Both the position numbers and the translations under genes were made by a program. 37,957 nucleotides of DNA from Streptomyces sp. JHA26 (GTDB lineage Bacteria > Actinomycetota > Actinomycetes > Streptomycetales > Streptomycetaceae): the NCBI RefSeq assembly GCF_002005565.1, contig NZ_BDJC01000062.1:1-37957 (forward strand), written 5' to 3'. Below, piece by piece: positions 7,574 to 15,341 of the stretch (the first letter of the stretch is position 1; each line of letters begins with the position of its first letter). The notes under the pieces are model-generated. The model was not told where the DNA came from. It made no database searches and saw only the letters and a program-made list of their open reading frames with translations.

Positions 7574-10144
7574 CTACACCCACGTCCGGGGGCGGTAACG
7601 ATTGGCACGTTCCACCAGGTCGATCCTCTCCTCGCCGCCCCGCGCCAGCCGGGCCAGCGTGCGGTACGAACGCTCCAGGCCGAAACGCAGGCCGCGTTCG
7701 TCCAGACCGCTGCCGAGCAGTGTCCGTTCCCCGGCGGCGGAGGGAACGGAACCCCGGCCCCCGGAGAGTACCCAGTCCAGGGCGCAGCCGAGGACCTCGA
7801 CCGACAACTGCTCGCGGCGAGCCGGATCCAGACCGTACACGTCCAGGGACTCGACCTGCCGCGCGGCGGCGGTCAGATCGTCCAGGAACGCCACGTCGCC
7901 GGGCGCGGCGACGCGCCTGCGCAGCCGCGCCCGCACGGCCGCCACGCGCGCGGCCGTGCAGTGCACGGACGACTCCGGCACCGACTCCAGCGTCCGTACG
8001 GCACCGGTCCGGTCGCCGCCGGCCAACTGCACCCGGGCCAGGCCGAACGCGGCGCTGACGTGGCTCGGGTCGGCCGACCACACCAGGCGGTAGTACTCGG
8101 CGGCGTTGTCGAGCTGGCCCAGCACCTCCGCGCACAGGCCGAGCGCCAGCTTGGGCGCGATCTCGCCCGGGAAGGCGTCGTAGACCGCGTCGAAGGCGAG
8201 CGCGGCGCCCTCGTGGTCGCCGGTCACCAGCGAGGCCAGCCCCCGGTACCAGACCACCCGCCAGTCGTCGGGCCGCTCGCCCTCCAGGGCCTCCAGGACC
8301 TCCAGCGCGCCCGGGGCGTCGCCCAGTTCCAGCCGCGCCCGTGTCTGCCGCAGCAGGGTCTCGGCCGACGGCGCCGGCGCGGCGCCCAGCGCGGTCAGCA
8401 GCTCACCCGGCGCGGACGTCATCAGGCCCGCCAGGAAACCGGCGTTGGGGTCCCCGGGGTCGACCCGGGGGACCGGCAGGGCGAGGGCGGCGACGGGGGC
8501 GTCGACGGGCTCGACCAGGGCGGAGGCACCGCCCCCGACACCGCCGACCGTGCTCACGGCGCCCGGCAGCGCGGGACCGGCGCCCCCGCCACCCGCCGGC
8601 GGAGCGGCCGACGCGCCGGCACCACGCTTCCGCGCGCCCGTCGCCCGGGCCCCCAGCCGCGACACCTCGCCGTCCAGCCGGGGGAACAACTCCGTGTCCG
8701 TGACCCGCACCTCGGGCCCGAACAGGGTGGACAGCGCGGGCCGGGCGCGGCCCGTCTGCAGCGAGACCACCTCGCGCAGCACACCCGTCAGCTGCTCCGC
8801 CATCTCCTGCGCGGAGGCGAACCGGCGGGCCGGGTCGGGATCGGTGGCGCGCACCAGCAGCCGGTAGAACGACTCGTACCGCCGGAACACGTCGATGGTG
8901 TCGGGGTCCGGCAGCGAGTCGGCGTAGACGGTGGTGTAGCCCTGGAAGTCGAACGTCAGCACCGCGAGCGTACGGCCGACCGTGTACAGGTCGGAGGCCA
9001 CCGAGGGGCCGACGTCGGCGACCTCGGGCGCCTGGTACCCCACCGTGCCGTAGATCGCCGACTCGTCGTCGTCCATGCGGCGCACCGCGCCCATGTCGAT
9101 CAGCTTGAGCTGGTCCTCGGTCTGGATGGCGTTGTCGACCTTGAAGTCGCAGTAGAGCAGGTTGCGGCTGTGCAGGTGGCCGAGGGCCTCCAGCGCCTCG
9201 ATGCCGTACGCGCACGCCTGCTCCACCGGCAGCGGGTCGCGCCGCCCCTCGGGGGTGCGGCGGGCGTTGGCGATCTCCTTGAGGGACTTGCCGCCCACGT
9301 ACTCCATGACGATGTAGCCGTCGAGGGAGCCGGTGCGCTGGTCGAGGTGTTCGACGAAGTTGTAGATCCGCACGATGTTGGCGTGCTCGATCTCGGCGAG
9401 GAAGCGCCGCTCGGAGATCGCCGCCGCCATCGCGTCCTGGTCGCCGGTGTCCAGCAGGCCCTTGAGGACCACCCAGCGGTCGGAGACCGCCCGGTCGACG
9501 GCGAGGTAGATCCAGCCGAGCCCGCCGTGCGCGAGGCAGCCCACCACCTCGTACTGGCCGTGCACCACGTCCCCGGACCTCAGCTTCGGCACGAACGAGT
9601 ACGGGTGGCCGCACTTGGTGCAGAAGCCCTCCGTGCGGCCGGGCCGGTCCCCGCGCGCCCGCCCGACCGGCGCCCCGCAGTCCGAGCGCGAGCAGAACCG
9701 CTTGCGCTCGGGCACCTCGGGCTGGTCCAGGACCATCGCGCGCGGGTCGGGCCGCGGGATCGCCGGGACCTCGACCAGGCCGGCGCCGAGCCGCCCCCGC
9801 GCGGAGGAGCCGGCGGGCGACCCCGAGCTGCGCACCGACACCGAACGGCCCGTGGAGCGGCCCGACGCGGACCGCGACAGCCGCCCCGACACCGAGCGCC
9901 GGGACCTCGAAGACTGCGACGACGTCCGCGCGCTGCGGCCGCCGGAGCGCGCGCTGCCGCTGCCCGCCGAGCCGCGTGAGCCCCGCCCGCCGCCGGTGAC
10001 CCCGGTCGGCGTCGAGCCCACCGCGCCGTCGGACGCGACGACCGGCGCGAGACCGCAGGTGTCGCAGTACAGCTCGCCGCCGCCCACGTCCTCGTAGGAC
10101 CCGCCGCAGCCGGGTCGCTGACAGGTCCCCTGCTCCCGGCTCAT
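7574..10144 (-). CDS. pknG: PknG-type Ser/Thr protein kinase with TPR region
   Basis: An 856-residue soluble kinase. Order: zinc ribbon (C8, C13, C27, C30); a Ser/Arg/Gly-rich tract (about 50-120); a second ribbon (C151, C156, C175, C178), placed like the rubredoxin domain of PknG; the kinase domain (about 198-455); a linker; and TPR-like repeats from about residue 590 (for example ARLELGDAPGALEVLEALEG). Kinase residues are K228 (VVLKGLL), catalytic D333 and N338 within YCDFKVDN, and D350 in DMG. YCD and DMG replace HRD and DFG, as PknG-type kinases also diverge here. Mycobacterial PknG regulates glutamate and 2-oxoglutarate metabolism through GarA and responds to GlnH/GlnX. GlnH- and GlnX-like genes lie upstream here, which supports the assignment. 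The Shine-Dalgarno is GGGGAGG, 7 nt before the ATG. Confidence 0.88.
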   Translation of the reverse strand: MSREQGTCQRPGCGGSYEDVGGGELYCDTCGLAPVVASDGAVGSTPTGVTGGGRGSRGSAGSGSARSGGRSARTSSQSSRSRRSVSGRLSRSASGRSTGRSVSVRSSGSPAGSSARGRLGAGLVEVPAIPRPDPRAMVLDQPEVPERKRFCSRSDCGAPVGRARGDRPGRTEGFCTKCGHPYSFVPKLRSGDVVHGQYEVVGCLAHGGLGWIYLAVDRAVSDRWVVLKGLLDTGDQDAMAAAISERRFLAEIEHANIVRIYNFVEHLDQRTGSLDGYIVMEYVGGKSLKEIANARRTPEGRRDPLPVEQACAYGIEALEALGHLHSRNLLYCDFKVDNAIQTEDQLKLIDMGAVRRMDDDESAIYGTVGYQAPEVADVGPSVASDLYTVGRTLAVLTFDFQGYTTVYADSLPDPDTIDVFRRYESFYRLLVRATDPDPARRFASAQEMAEQLTGVLREVVSLQTGRARPALSTLFGPEVRVTDTELFPRLDGEVSRLGARATGARKRGAGASAAPPAGGGGAGPALPGAVSTVGGVGGGASALVEPVDAPVAALALPVPRVDPGDPNAGFLAGLMTSAPGELLTALGAAPAPSAETLLRQTRARLELGDAPGALEVLEALEGERPDDWRVVWYRGLASLVTGDHEGAALAFDAVYDAFPGEIAPKLALGLCAEVLGQLDNAAEYYRLVWSADPSHVSAAFGLARVQLAGGDRTGAVRTLESVPESSVHCTAARVAAVRARLRRRVAAPGDVAFLDDLTAAARQVESLDVYGLDPARREQLSVEVLGCALDWVLSGGRGSVPSAAGERTLLGSGLDERGLRFGLERSYRTLARLARGGEERIDLVERANRYRPRTWV

Positions 10145-10166
10145 GCCGTCGCCTCCCCGTCGTCGC

Positions 10167-11498
10167 TCATGCGCCGGGCTCCGTCCGGTCCACCGGCCCG
10201 CCCTGCCCGGGCACGCGCGGCGCGGAGCCCAGCACCTCGGCCGCCGCCTGCTGGTAGCGCAGGACGGCCTGTTCGGCGACGCGCAGGTCGCAGGGCGCGC
10301 TCCACAGCATGCGGCGCGCCCTCTCGTACTTCTCCACCAGCTCCGGGTCCTCCGCGAAGCCCAGCCGGGAGACCTTCGCCTTGTACGCGTCCAGCCGGCC
10401 GCGCAGCTCGGCGCGGACCGCGAGCGGCGCGGTGACCGCCGTCAACGACTCGCGCGCCCGCAGCAGTTCGTCCTCCGCCTTCTCCTCCAGGGACTCCAGG
10501 AGCGGCGACAGGCGGTGCCACTGGCCGTGCCTGCGGTACTCGGCGGCCGTCGCCAGCTGCTCCTGGAGCACGGTCGGCGGACCGCTGACCACCGGCACCT
10601 CCGTCGCGGCGATCTTCGCCAGCACCTCGCCGCGCGCGGTGCGGGCCTCGGCGAGCGTGCGGTCCGCGCGGGAGAGCACGTCCCGCAGCCGCACGATCCG
10701 CTGCTCGGCGTCCTGACGGACGGCCAGCACCGCGTCGATCTCCCGGCGCACGTCCTCCAGGGCGCGCGCCTCCCGGTCGTAGACCGTGGTGTCCGGCCGG
10801 CCGCCGCCCGGCGCCGAACTGCCCTCGGCGGGCACCCAGAACGCCAGCGGGTCGGACACCACCCGCTCGCGCAGCCTCGTCAGGGTACGGGTGATCCGCT
10901 CCAGGTCGTCCCCGGCCGGGTGCTCGCCGGGGCGCACTCCCACCGAGTGCGCGAGTCGGCGGGTGCGCTGGAGCTCGGCGGCGAGCAGATCGATGCGCGC
11001 GGGCAGCGCCGACCACACCGCGTCGGCGGCGACCACCAGGTCGAGGGAGGCCGCGTACAGCTGGTTCATCCGCTCCACCAGCGTGGCCAGCGAGTACCGC
11101 TCGCTGAGCCGGCCCGGACCGCCCTGCACGGTGGGCGCGTGGGCGGTGGCGGCGGCGCCGGCCACGGTGACCGCCTCGCCGCGCAGCAGCTCCGTCAGTT
11201 CCACCAGGTCCTCGCGGCTGGACCAGCGGCGCCGGGCGCGGATCTCCCGGGCGGTGCGCAGCGCGCCCGTGTACGCGTCGAAGTAGGACCACAGCAGGGT
11301 GATCGACGCCTCCGCGACGGCCCAGCGCTCCCGGGTCACGCCCGTGAGCTCGGCACCCTCCAGGAGCCTGCGGCCCGCGTGGTCCTGGAGCGCGAGGAGC
11401 GAGGTCTCGATGGCCTCGTGCTCCGCGCCGAGGCGCGCCAGCGCACGGTCCACCTCGTCCCGGTCCATCACCGGCCCGGTGGGTCCCGTGTCGCCCAT
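10167..11498 (-). CDS. Predicted helical/coiled-coil protein of unknown function
   Basis: A 443-residue protein that I cannot place in a named family. It is rich in Ala, Arg, Leu and Glu with heptad-like stretches throughout (for example ALEDVRREIDAVLAVRQDAE and SLEEKAEDELLRARESLTAV), so it is probably a long helical bundle or coiled coil. I see no signal peptide, membrane span or catalytic motif. It starts at the ATG at 11498 behind AAAGGTG and ends 22 bp before the kinase start, within the same minus-strand transcription unit. An adaptor or structural role between the membrane sensor pair and the kinase would fit the position, but that is inference. The mycobacterial glnX-glnH-pknG group has no such gene between glnH and pknG as far as I recall. 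Confidence 0.8.
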   Translation of the reverse strand: MGDTGPTGPVMDRDEVDRALARLGAEHEAIETSLLALQDHAGRRLLEGAELTGVTRERWAVAEASITLLWSYFDAYTGALRTAREIRARRRWSSREDLVELTELLRGEAVTVAGAAATAHAPTVQGGPGRLSERYSLATLVERMNQLYAASLDLVVAADAVWSALPARIDLLAAELQRTRRLAHSVGVRPGEHPAGDDLERITRTLTRLRERVVSDPLAFWVPAEGSSAPGGGRPDTTVYDREARALEDVRREIDAVLAVRQDAEQRIVRLRDVLSRADRTLAEARTARGEVLAKIAATEVPVVSGPPTVLQEQLATAAEYRRHGQWHRLSPLLESLEEKAEDELLRARESLTAVTAPLAVRAELRGRLDAYKAKVSRLGFAEDPELVEKYERARRMLWSAPCDLRVAEQAVLRYQQAAAEVLGSAPRVPGQGGPVDRTEPGA

Positions 11499-11557
11499 CG
11501 ATCACCTTTCGCTGTTGCGGACTCGTGCGTGCTTCTTCCCCGTGCCGCGGCGGCCGT

Positions 11558-12601
11558 TCAGCTGCCGCGCAGGTACTGCGGGGCCGGCGGTCGCGACGGC
11601 CCCGGGTCGTCCCCCATGGTCTCCGACAGCCACTTCCCGTACGAGCGCTGCCAGCCCCCGGCCCTGTCCGCGCGCCACTCGACGAGGACCTGGTTGACCC
11701 GGCGCACCAGGTCGTCGGCGTCCTTCTTCATCGCCACGCCGTAGTACTCGGTGGTGAAGGGGGCGCCCTTGAGTTCGACCGTGGGGTCCTGCGCGGCCTG
11801 GCTCGCGGCGAGGGCGCCGTCGGTGACCACCGCGTCGACCTCGCCGAGCTGGAGCCGCACCAGGCAGTCCAGTTGGTTGGGCACGGTGGTGCCCAGGTCG
11901 GCGCCGGCGGCCGGCCCGCCGTCCGCCTGGTCCTGCTTCAGCGTGCTCAGCGCCGTCGAACCCGCCGCCGTGCAGATCTTCTTGCCGGCGAGTGTGCCGT
12001 CGTACCCGGTGATGTCCGAGGACTTGGGCGCGAGCAGCTGCTGGCCGGTCCTGAAGTAGGGGGCGGAGAAGGCGACGTCGGCCAGCCGGTCGCAGGTGAT
12101 GGTCATCGTGCGGACCACCATGTCGACCCGGCCGTCCTGGATCGCCGGGACCCGCTGGTCGGTGGGTATCGCCTTGAACTGCACCGCGTCCGGGTCGCCG
12201 AGGATGTCCTGGGCGATGCGGTGCGCCAGGTCGATGTCGAAGCCCTCCAGCTCGGCGTCGCCGCCGCTGTTCGGGTCGCGGTAGCCCCAGCGGTAGCTGT
12301 TCTGGTCGACGCCGACGACCAGCTTGCGCCTGGCGCCCTCGCGGTTGCGGATCGCCTCGACGGTGGGGCCGTCCGCGCCGTCCGGGGACAGGGTCTGCTT
12401 CTCCGGGTCCGTGCACTCCTCGGCGGCGCGCGCCTGCCGGCCCTGGGCGGCACCCCGGCCACCGGTGCCCGCGGTGCCCTCGCCGTGCGAGCGGACCACC
12501 GGCAGGAGCAGGGCGAAGAGCACCGCGAGGACGCAGGCGAACGCCATCGCACCCACCCCGCCCCAGCCCTTCAGGCCGGCCCGCAGCCGTCGCACACGCA
12601 T
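11558..12601 (-). CDS. glnH: GlnH-like amino-acid-binding protein with N-terminal membrane anchor
   Basis: A 347-residue family 3 extracellular solute-binding protein, the group that binds glutamate, aspartate or glutamine. An N-terminal hydrophobic helix (about 18-37, AMAFACVLAVLFALLLPVV) precedes the binding domain; there is no lipobox cysteine, so it looks anchored by this helix instead of by lipid. Recognisable segments are KLVVGVDQNSYRWGY, GFDIDLAHRIAQDILG, VDMVVRTMTIT and ADVAFSAPYF. No ABC permease or ATPase is adjacent; the neighbours are a GlnX-like membrane protein and a PknG-type kinase. This matches the mycobacterial arrangement in which GlnH is a sensor instead of a transporter part. 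I chose the ATG at 12601 (Shine-Dalgarno GAAGGGGG); a GTG at 12664 would overlap the upstream stop. Confidence 0.85.
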   Translation of the reverse strand: MRVRRLRAGLKGWGGVGAMAFACVLAVLFALLLPVVRSHGEGTAGTGGRGAAQGRQARAAEECTDPEKQTLSPDGADGPTVEAIRNREGARRKLVVGVDQNSYRWGYRDPNSGGDAELEGFDIDLAHRIAQDILGDPDAVQFKAIPTDQRVPAIQDGRVDMVVRTMTITCDRLADVAFSAPYFRTGQQLLAPKSSDITGYDGTLAGKKICTAAGSTALSTLKQDQADGGPAAGADLGTTVPNQLDCLVRLQLGEVDAVVTDGALAASQAAQDPTVELKGAPFTTEYYGVAMKKDADDLVRRVNQVLVEWRADRAGGWQRSYGKWLSETMGDDPGPSRPPAPQYLRGS

Positions 12602-12660
12602 GCTCACGCCCCCTTCCACCACCACTCCTTCCCACCCGCTCGCCGGGCCCCGGCCCCGCC

Positions 12661-14163
12661 TCACCGGTACTCCGACAGCCTGCGGCCGATGCCCAGCAGC
12701 GCGCCGGCCGCGCCCAGGACGACGAGGGCGGCGGCGCCCTCGGGCAGCAGGCCCATCGCGTCCAGGCCGTCACCGGCCGCCCGTTCGAACTCGTCCTTCT
12801 CGTGGGCGAGGGCGACGGCGAGCGAGGCGTCGACGCCGTCGAAGCACTCGACCGTGGCGCCCCTGCCGCCGATCACGAGGTCCAGCGCCTGCCGGTAGTT
12901 GCCGTTCTCGTCCTGCTCACGGGCCGCCGCGTGGCGCTTCTTCCACTCCGTCATGTCGGCGCTCGCCGCCGCGACCGGCTTCTCGCCCGTCCGGTCGTCG
13001 GCGAGCCGCCGCGCCTCGGCCAGGCCCTTGCCGAGGGTGTCCATGTTCTTCTCGAAGTCGAGGTCGTAGGCGTCGAGCGTCTCCCCGCCGACCTTCCTCG
13101 TCTCCGCGCCGCGCGCCACCAGCGTGAGGTTCTCGTCACCGCGGGCCTTGAGGGAGGCGATACGGGCCTCGTGCAGCGCGTTCAGGGAGCGCACGCCGTG
13201 GTCGTAGGAGTCGTTCAGGTTCGACCGTGCGACGGTGTGGCCGACGACCAGCCAGAGCAGGACGATCGTCGCGGTGGCCGTGGCGGTGACCAGGCCGTGG
13301 TTGAGGACCCGGTTGGTGCGCCGGTAGTCGCGGTGCTGCGCCCAGCCCAGGGCCGCGAGCGCGAGGACACCGAGGGCGATCGCCGCCCACGGGTAGGGCT
13401 CGGCGTCGGCGTAGTCGTCGCTCAGCCGCCGGTTCTCCCGGGTGTAGAGGTCCTCCGCCGCCGGGAGCATCTCCTTCTGCATCTTCTCGTTGGCGTAGCG
13501 CAGGTAGGCGCCGCCGACCGGGTAGCCCTGCCGGTTGTAGGTGCGGGCCCGCTCGATCAGGCCCTTGTACTCGGGCAGCAGGCGGTTCAGCCGGGTGATC
13601 GTCGTGGCGGCGGGGGACTCGGCGTCGGAGTCGGCGGCGGCCTTCACCAGGCCCTCGGCGGCCGCGCGGACGCCCTTCTCGTACCGGTCACGGGAGGCCT
13701 TCGTCTCCTGGCCGCCGGCCAGGAAGCCGCTGGACGCCGCGGTGTTGGCGTCGGCGAGGGAACGGTAGATGTCGGCGGCGGCGGAACTGAGCGGCTGACT
13801 GCGGGTCAGCACGTCGTCGGCGGCGGCGGACCGCTCGTTCATCTGCCAGGCGGTGACGGCGCCGAAGGCGAGGACGAGCACGGCGAGCAGGGCCCCGATG
13901 ATGCGCAGCCGACCGGGCTCGGTGACGGCCGCGGCGCGCAGGCGGTCCACGCCCTCGGCGAAAGCGGTGCGGCGACGCGTCGACGGCGGGGACGGCGTCG
14001 ACGGCGGGGACGGCGGGGACACCGCCGGTGTCCCGCCGGCGGACCGCTGCTGCGGAAGGGGATGCGGAAGGGGATGCGGCAGCGGCTGCGGCGGTACGGC
14101 GGGCAGCGGGGGCACGCCGGCGCCGGGCGGTGGCGCCGCGTTGTTCTCCGGCGGTCGAGTCAC
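12661..14163 (-). CDS. glnX: GlnX-like membrane protein with extracytoplasmic sensor domains
   Basis: A 500-residue membrane protein. A Pro/Ser-rich N-terminus (1-65, with PLPHPLPHPLP repeats) is followed by about four predicted membrane segments near residues 86-106, 245-262, 283-303 and 470-488. Two mostly helical regions of about 140-160 residues lie between the first and second and between the third and fourth spans, resembling four-helix sensor domains. In mycobacteria GlnX is thought to pass the state of GlnH to PknG across the membrane, and this gene is immediately upstream of the glnH-like gene in the same operon. The homology call rests on position and topology, not on a specific motif. 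GTG start at 14163 with a strong GGGGGAGG 6-7 nt upstream. A GATACT hexamer on the minus strand about 40 nt upstream is a possible -10 for the whole block. Confidence 0.75.
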   Translation of the reverse strand: MTRPPENNAAPPPGAGVPPLPAVPPQPLPHPLPHPLPQQRSAGGTPAVSPPSPPSTPSPPSTRRRTAFAEGVDRLRAAAVTEPGRLRIIGALLAVLVLAFGAVTAWQMNERSAAADDVLTRSQPLSSAAADIYRSLADANTAASSGFLAGGQETKASRDRYEKGVRAAAEGLVKAAADSDAESPAATTITRLNRLLPEYKGLIERARTYNRQGYPVGGAYLRYANEKMQKEMLPAAEDLYTRENRRLSDDYADAEPYPWAAIALGVLALAALGWAQHRDYRRTNRVLNHGLVTATATATIVLLWLVVGHTVARSNLNDSYDHGVRSLNALHEARIASLKARGDENLTLVARGAETRKVGGETLDAYDLDFEKNMDTLGKGLAEARRLADDRTGEKPVAAASADMTEWKKRHAAAREQDENGNYRQALDLVIGGRGATVECFDGVDASLAVALAHEKDEFERAAGDGLDAMGLLPEGAAALVVLGAAGALLGIGRRLSEYR

Positions 14164-14369
14164 TGCTGACCTCCCCCATGGTCATCCGTCGCCGCAAGTA
14201 TCGCGCCCCGCGCCGGCATTCGCACCGGCCTTCACCCGATCTTGTTCCGTTCGCGGGACCCCGACCACCGCTCCCGGCCCCCGCTCCCGGCGCCGGTCGA
14301 CCGGCCCGACCGCCCCCGGCCCTGCCCATGAATACGACCGCGGGGCCGGTTCGGTTCCCGGTGGCGGCC

Positions 14370-15341
14370 TCACGTGCCGAAGTGCGCCCGGACCCGCGCC
14401 TGCGCCCCGGGGGCCGCCCCCGTCCGGTCCAGCCCCAGCAGCACCGCGCCCAGCACCGGGGGAGCGGTCACCACCCGGGGCACGGCCCCGGGGGCGCGGG
14501 CCGCCAGCAGCTCCCGTATCCGGCCGTCGAGCCGGGGATGCCGGGCGGCCAGGACACTGCCGCCGAGCAGGACCGGCGTCCGCTCGTGCAGCAGGCCGAG
14601 CCGGGTCAGCGCGACGGTGGCCATCGCCACCACCTCGTCCGCCTGCCGGTCGACGACCGCCCCGGCCACGGGGTCGCCGTCGGCCGCCGTGGCGAACAGC
14701 ACGGGCGTCAGCTCGTGGCGCCGTACCGGCTCGATGCGCCGCAGGTGCAGGGCCTCGACGAGGGCGTACACGGAGTCGAGCCCGAAGTGCGCCGGCAGGG
14801 TCCGGGCCAGCGCCGTGGGCTCGCCCCGCCCGTCCTCCGCGCGCGCCGCGTGCCACAGCGCCTCCTCGGCCAGGGCCCAGCCGCCGCCCCAGTCGCCGGA
14901 GATCCGGCCCAGGGCCGGGAAGCGGGCGGTGCGGCCGTCGGGGAGCATGCCGACGCAGTTGACGCCGGCGCCGCACACGACGGCGACCCCGCGCGGCTCG
15001 GTGACGCCGGCCCGCAGGACCGCGAAGGTGTCGTTGCGCACCTCGACGGTCGTGCCCCACGCGCGCGCGTGCAGCGCGGCGGACAACTCCTCCTCCTCCA
15101 CGGGCAGATCGGCGTTGGCCAGGCACGCCGAGACGTGGTCGACGCCGGTGACGCCGGCCTCGGCGAACGCCCGCGCCACCGCCTCGGCGAGGGCGTCCAC
15201 CGCCCGGCCGACGCCCACAACGGGCGGGCGGAAGCCGCCGCCGCGTGCCGTGGCGAGCACCTCCCCGTCCGCCGCCACGACCGCCACGTCCGTCTTGCTG
15301 TTGCCCGCGTCGACGGCGAGCACCCTCGCGCTCAGGCCCAC
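14370..15341 (-). CDS. csnK: BadF/BadG-family sugar kinase (CsnK / N-acetylglucosamine kinase type)
   Basis: A 323-residue ASKHA-fold ATPase of the BadF/BadG/BcrA/BcrD family, which includes GlcNAc and glucosamine kinases. Visible motifs are phosphate-1 (AVDAGNSKTDVAVV), a central ATP/sugar segment (VVCGAGVNCVG), ISGDWGGGWALAEEA, and the adenosine-side PVLLGGSVLAA near the C-terminus. The GTG start at 15341 overlaps the end of the upstream GH4 gene by 10 bp (stop TGA at 15332-15334) and has GGGAGC upstream, so translation is coupled. In S. coelicolor, as I recall it, csnK closes the csnR-csnK operon and should phosphorylate the amino sugars released from chitosan oligosaccharides. The exact substrate is not visible in the sequence. 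Confidence 0.85.
   Translation of the reverse strand: MGLSARVLAVDAGNSKTDVAVVAADGEVLATARGGGFRPPVVGVGRAVDALAEAVARAFAEAGVTGVDHVSACLANADLPVEEEELSAALHARAWGTTVEVRNDTFAVLRAGVTEPRGVAVVCGAGVNCVGMLPDGRTARFPALGRISGDWGGGWALAEEALWHAARAEDGRGEPTALARTLPAHFGLDSVYALVEALHLRRIEPVRRHELTPVLFATAADGDPVAGAVVDRQADEVVAMATVALTRLGLLHERTPVLLGGSVLAARHPRLDGRIRELLAARAPGAVPRVVTAPPVLGAVLLGLDRTGAAPGAQARVRAHFGT

Noticed and set aside
6086..9979. 1297-codon plus-strand frame
   Set aside because: An antisense shadow of the PP2C and PknG genes caused by high third-position GC; the product is Gly/Arg/His-rich without domains.
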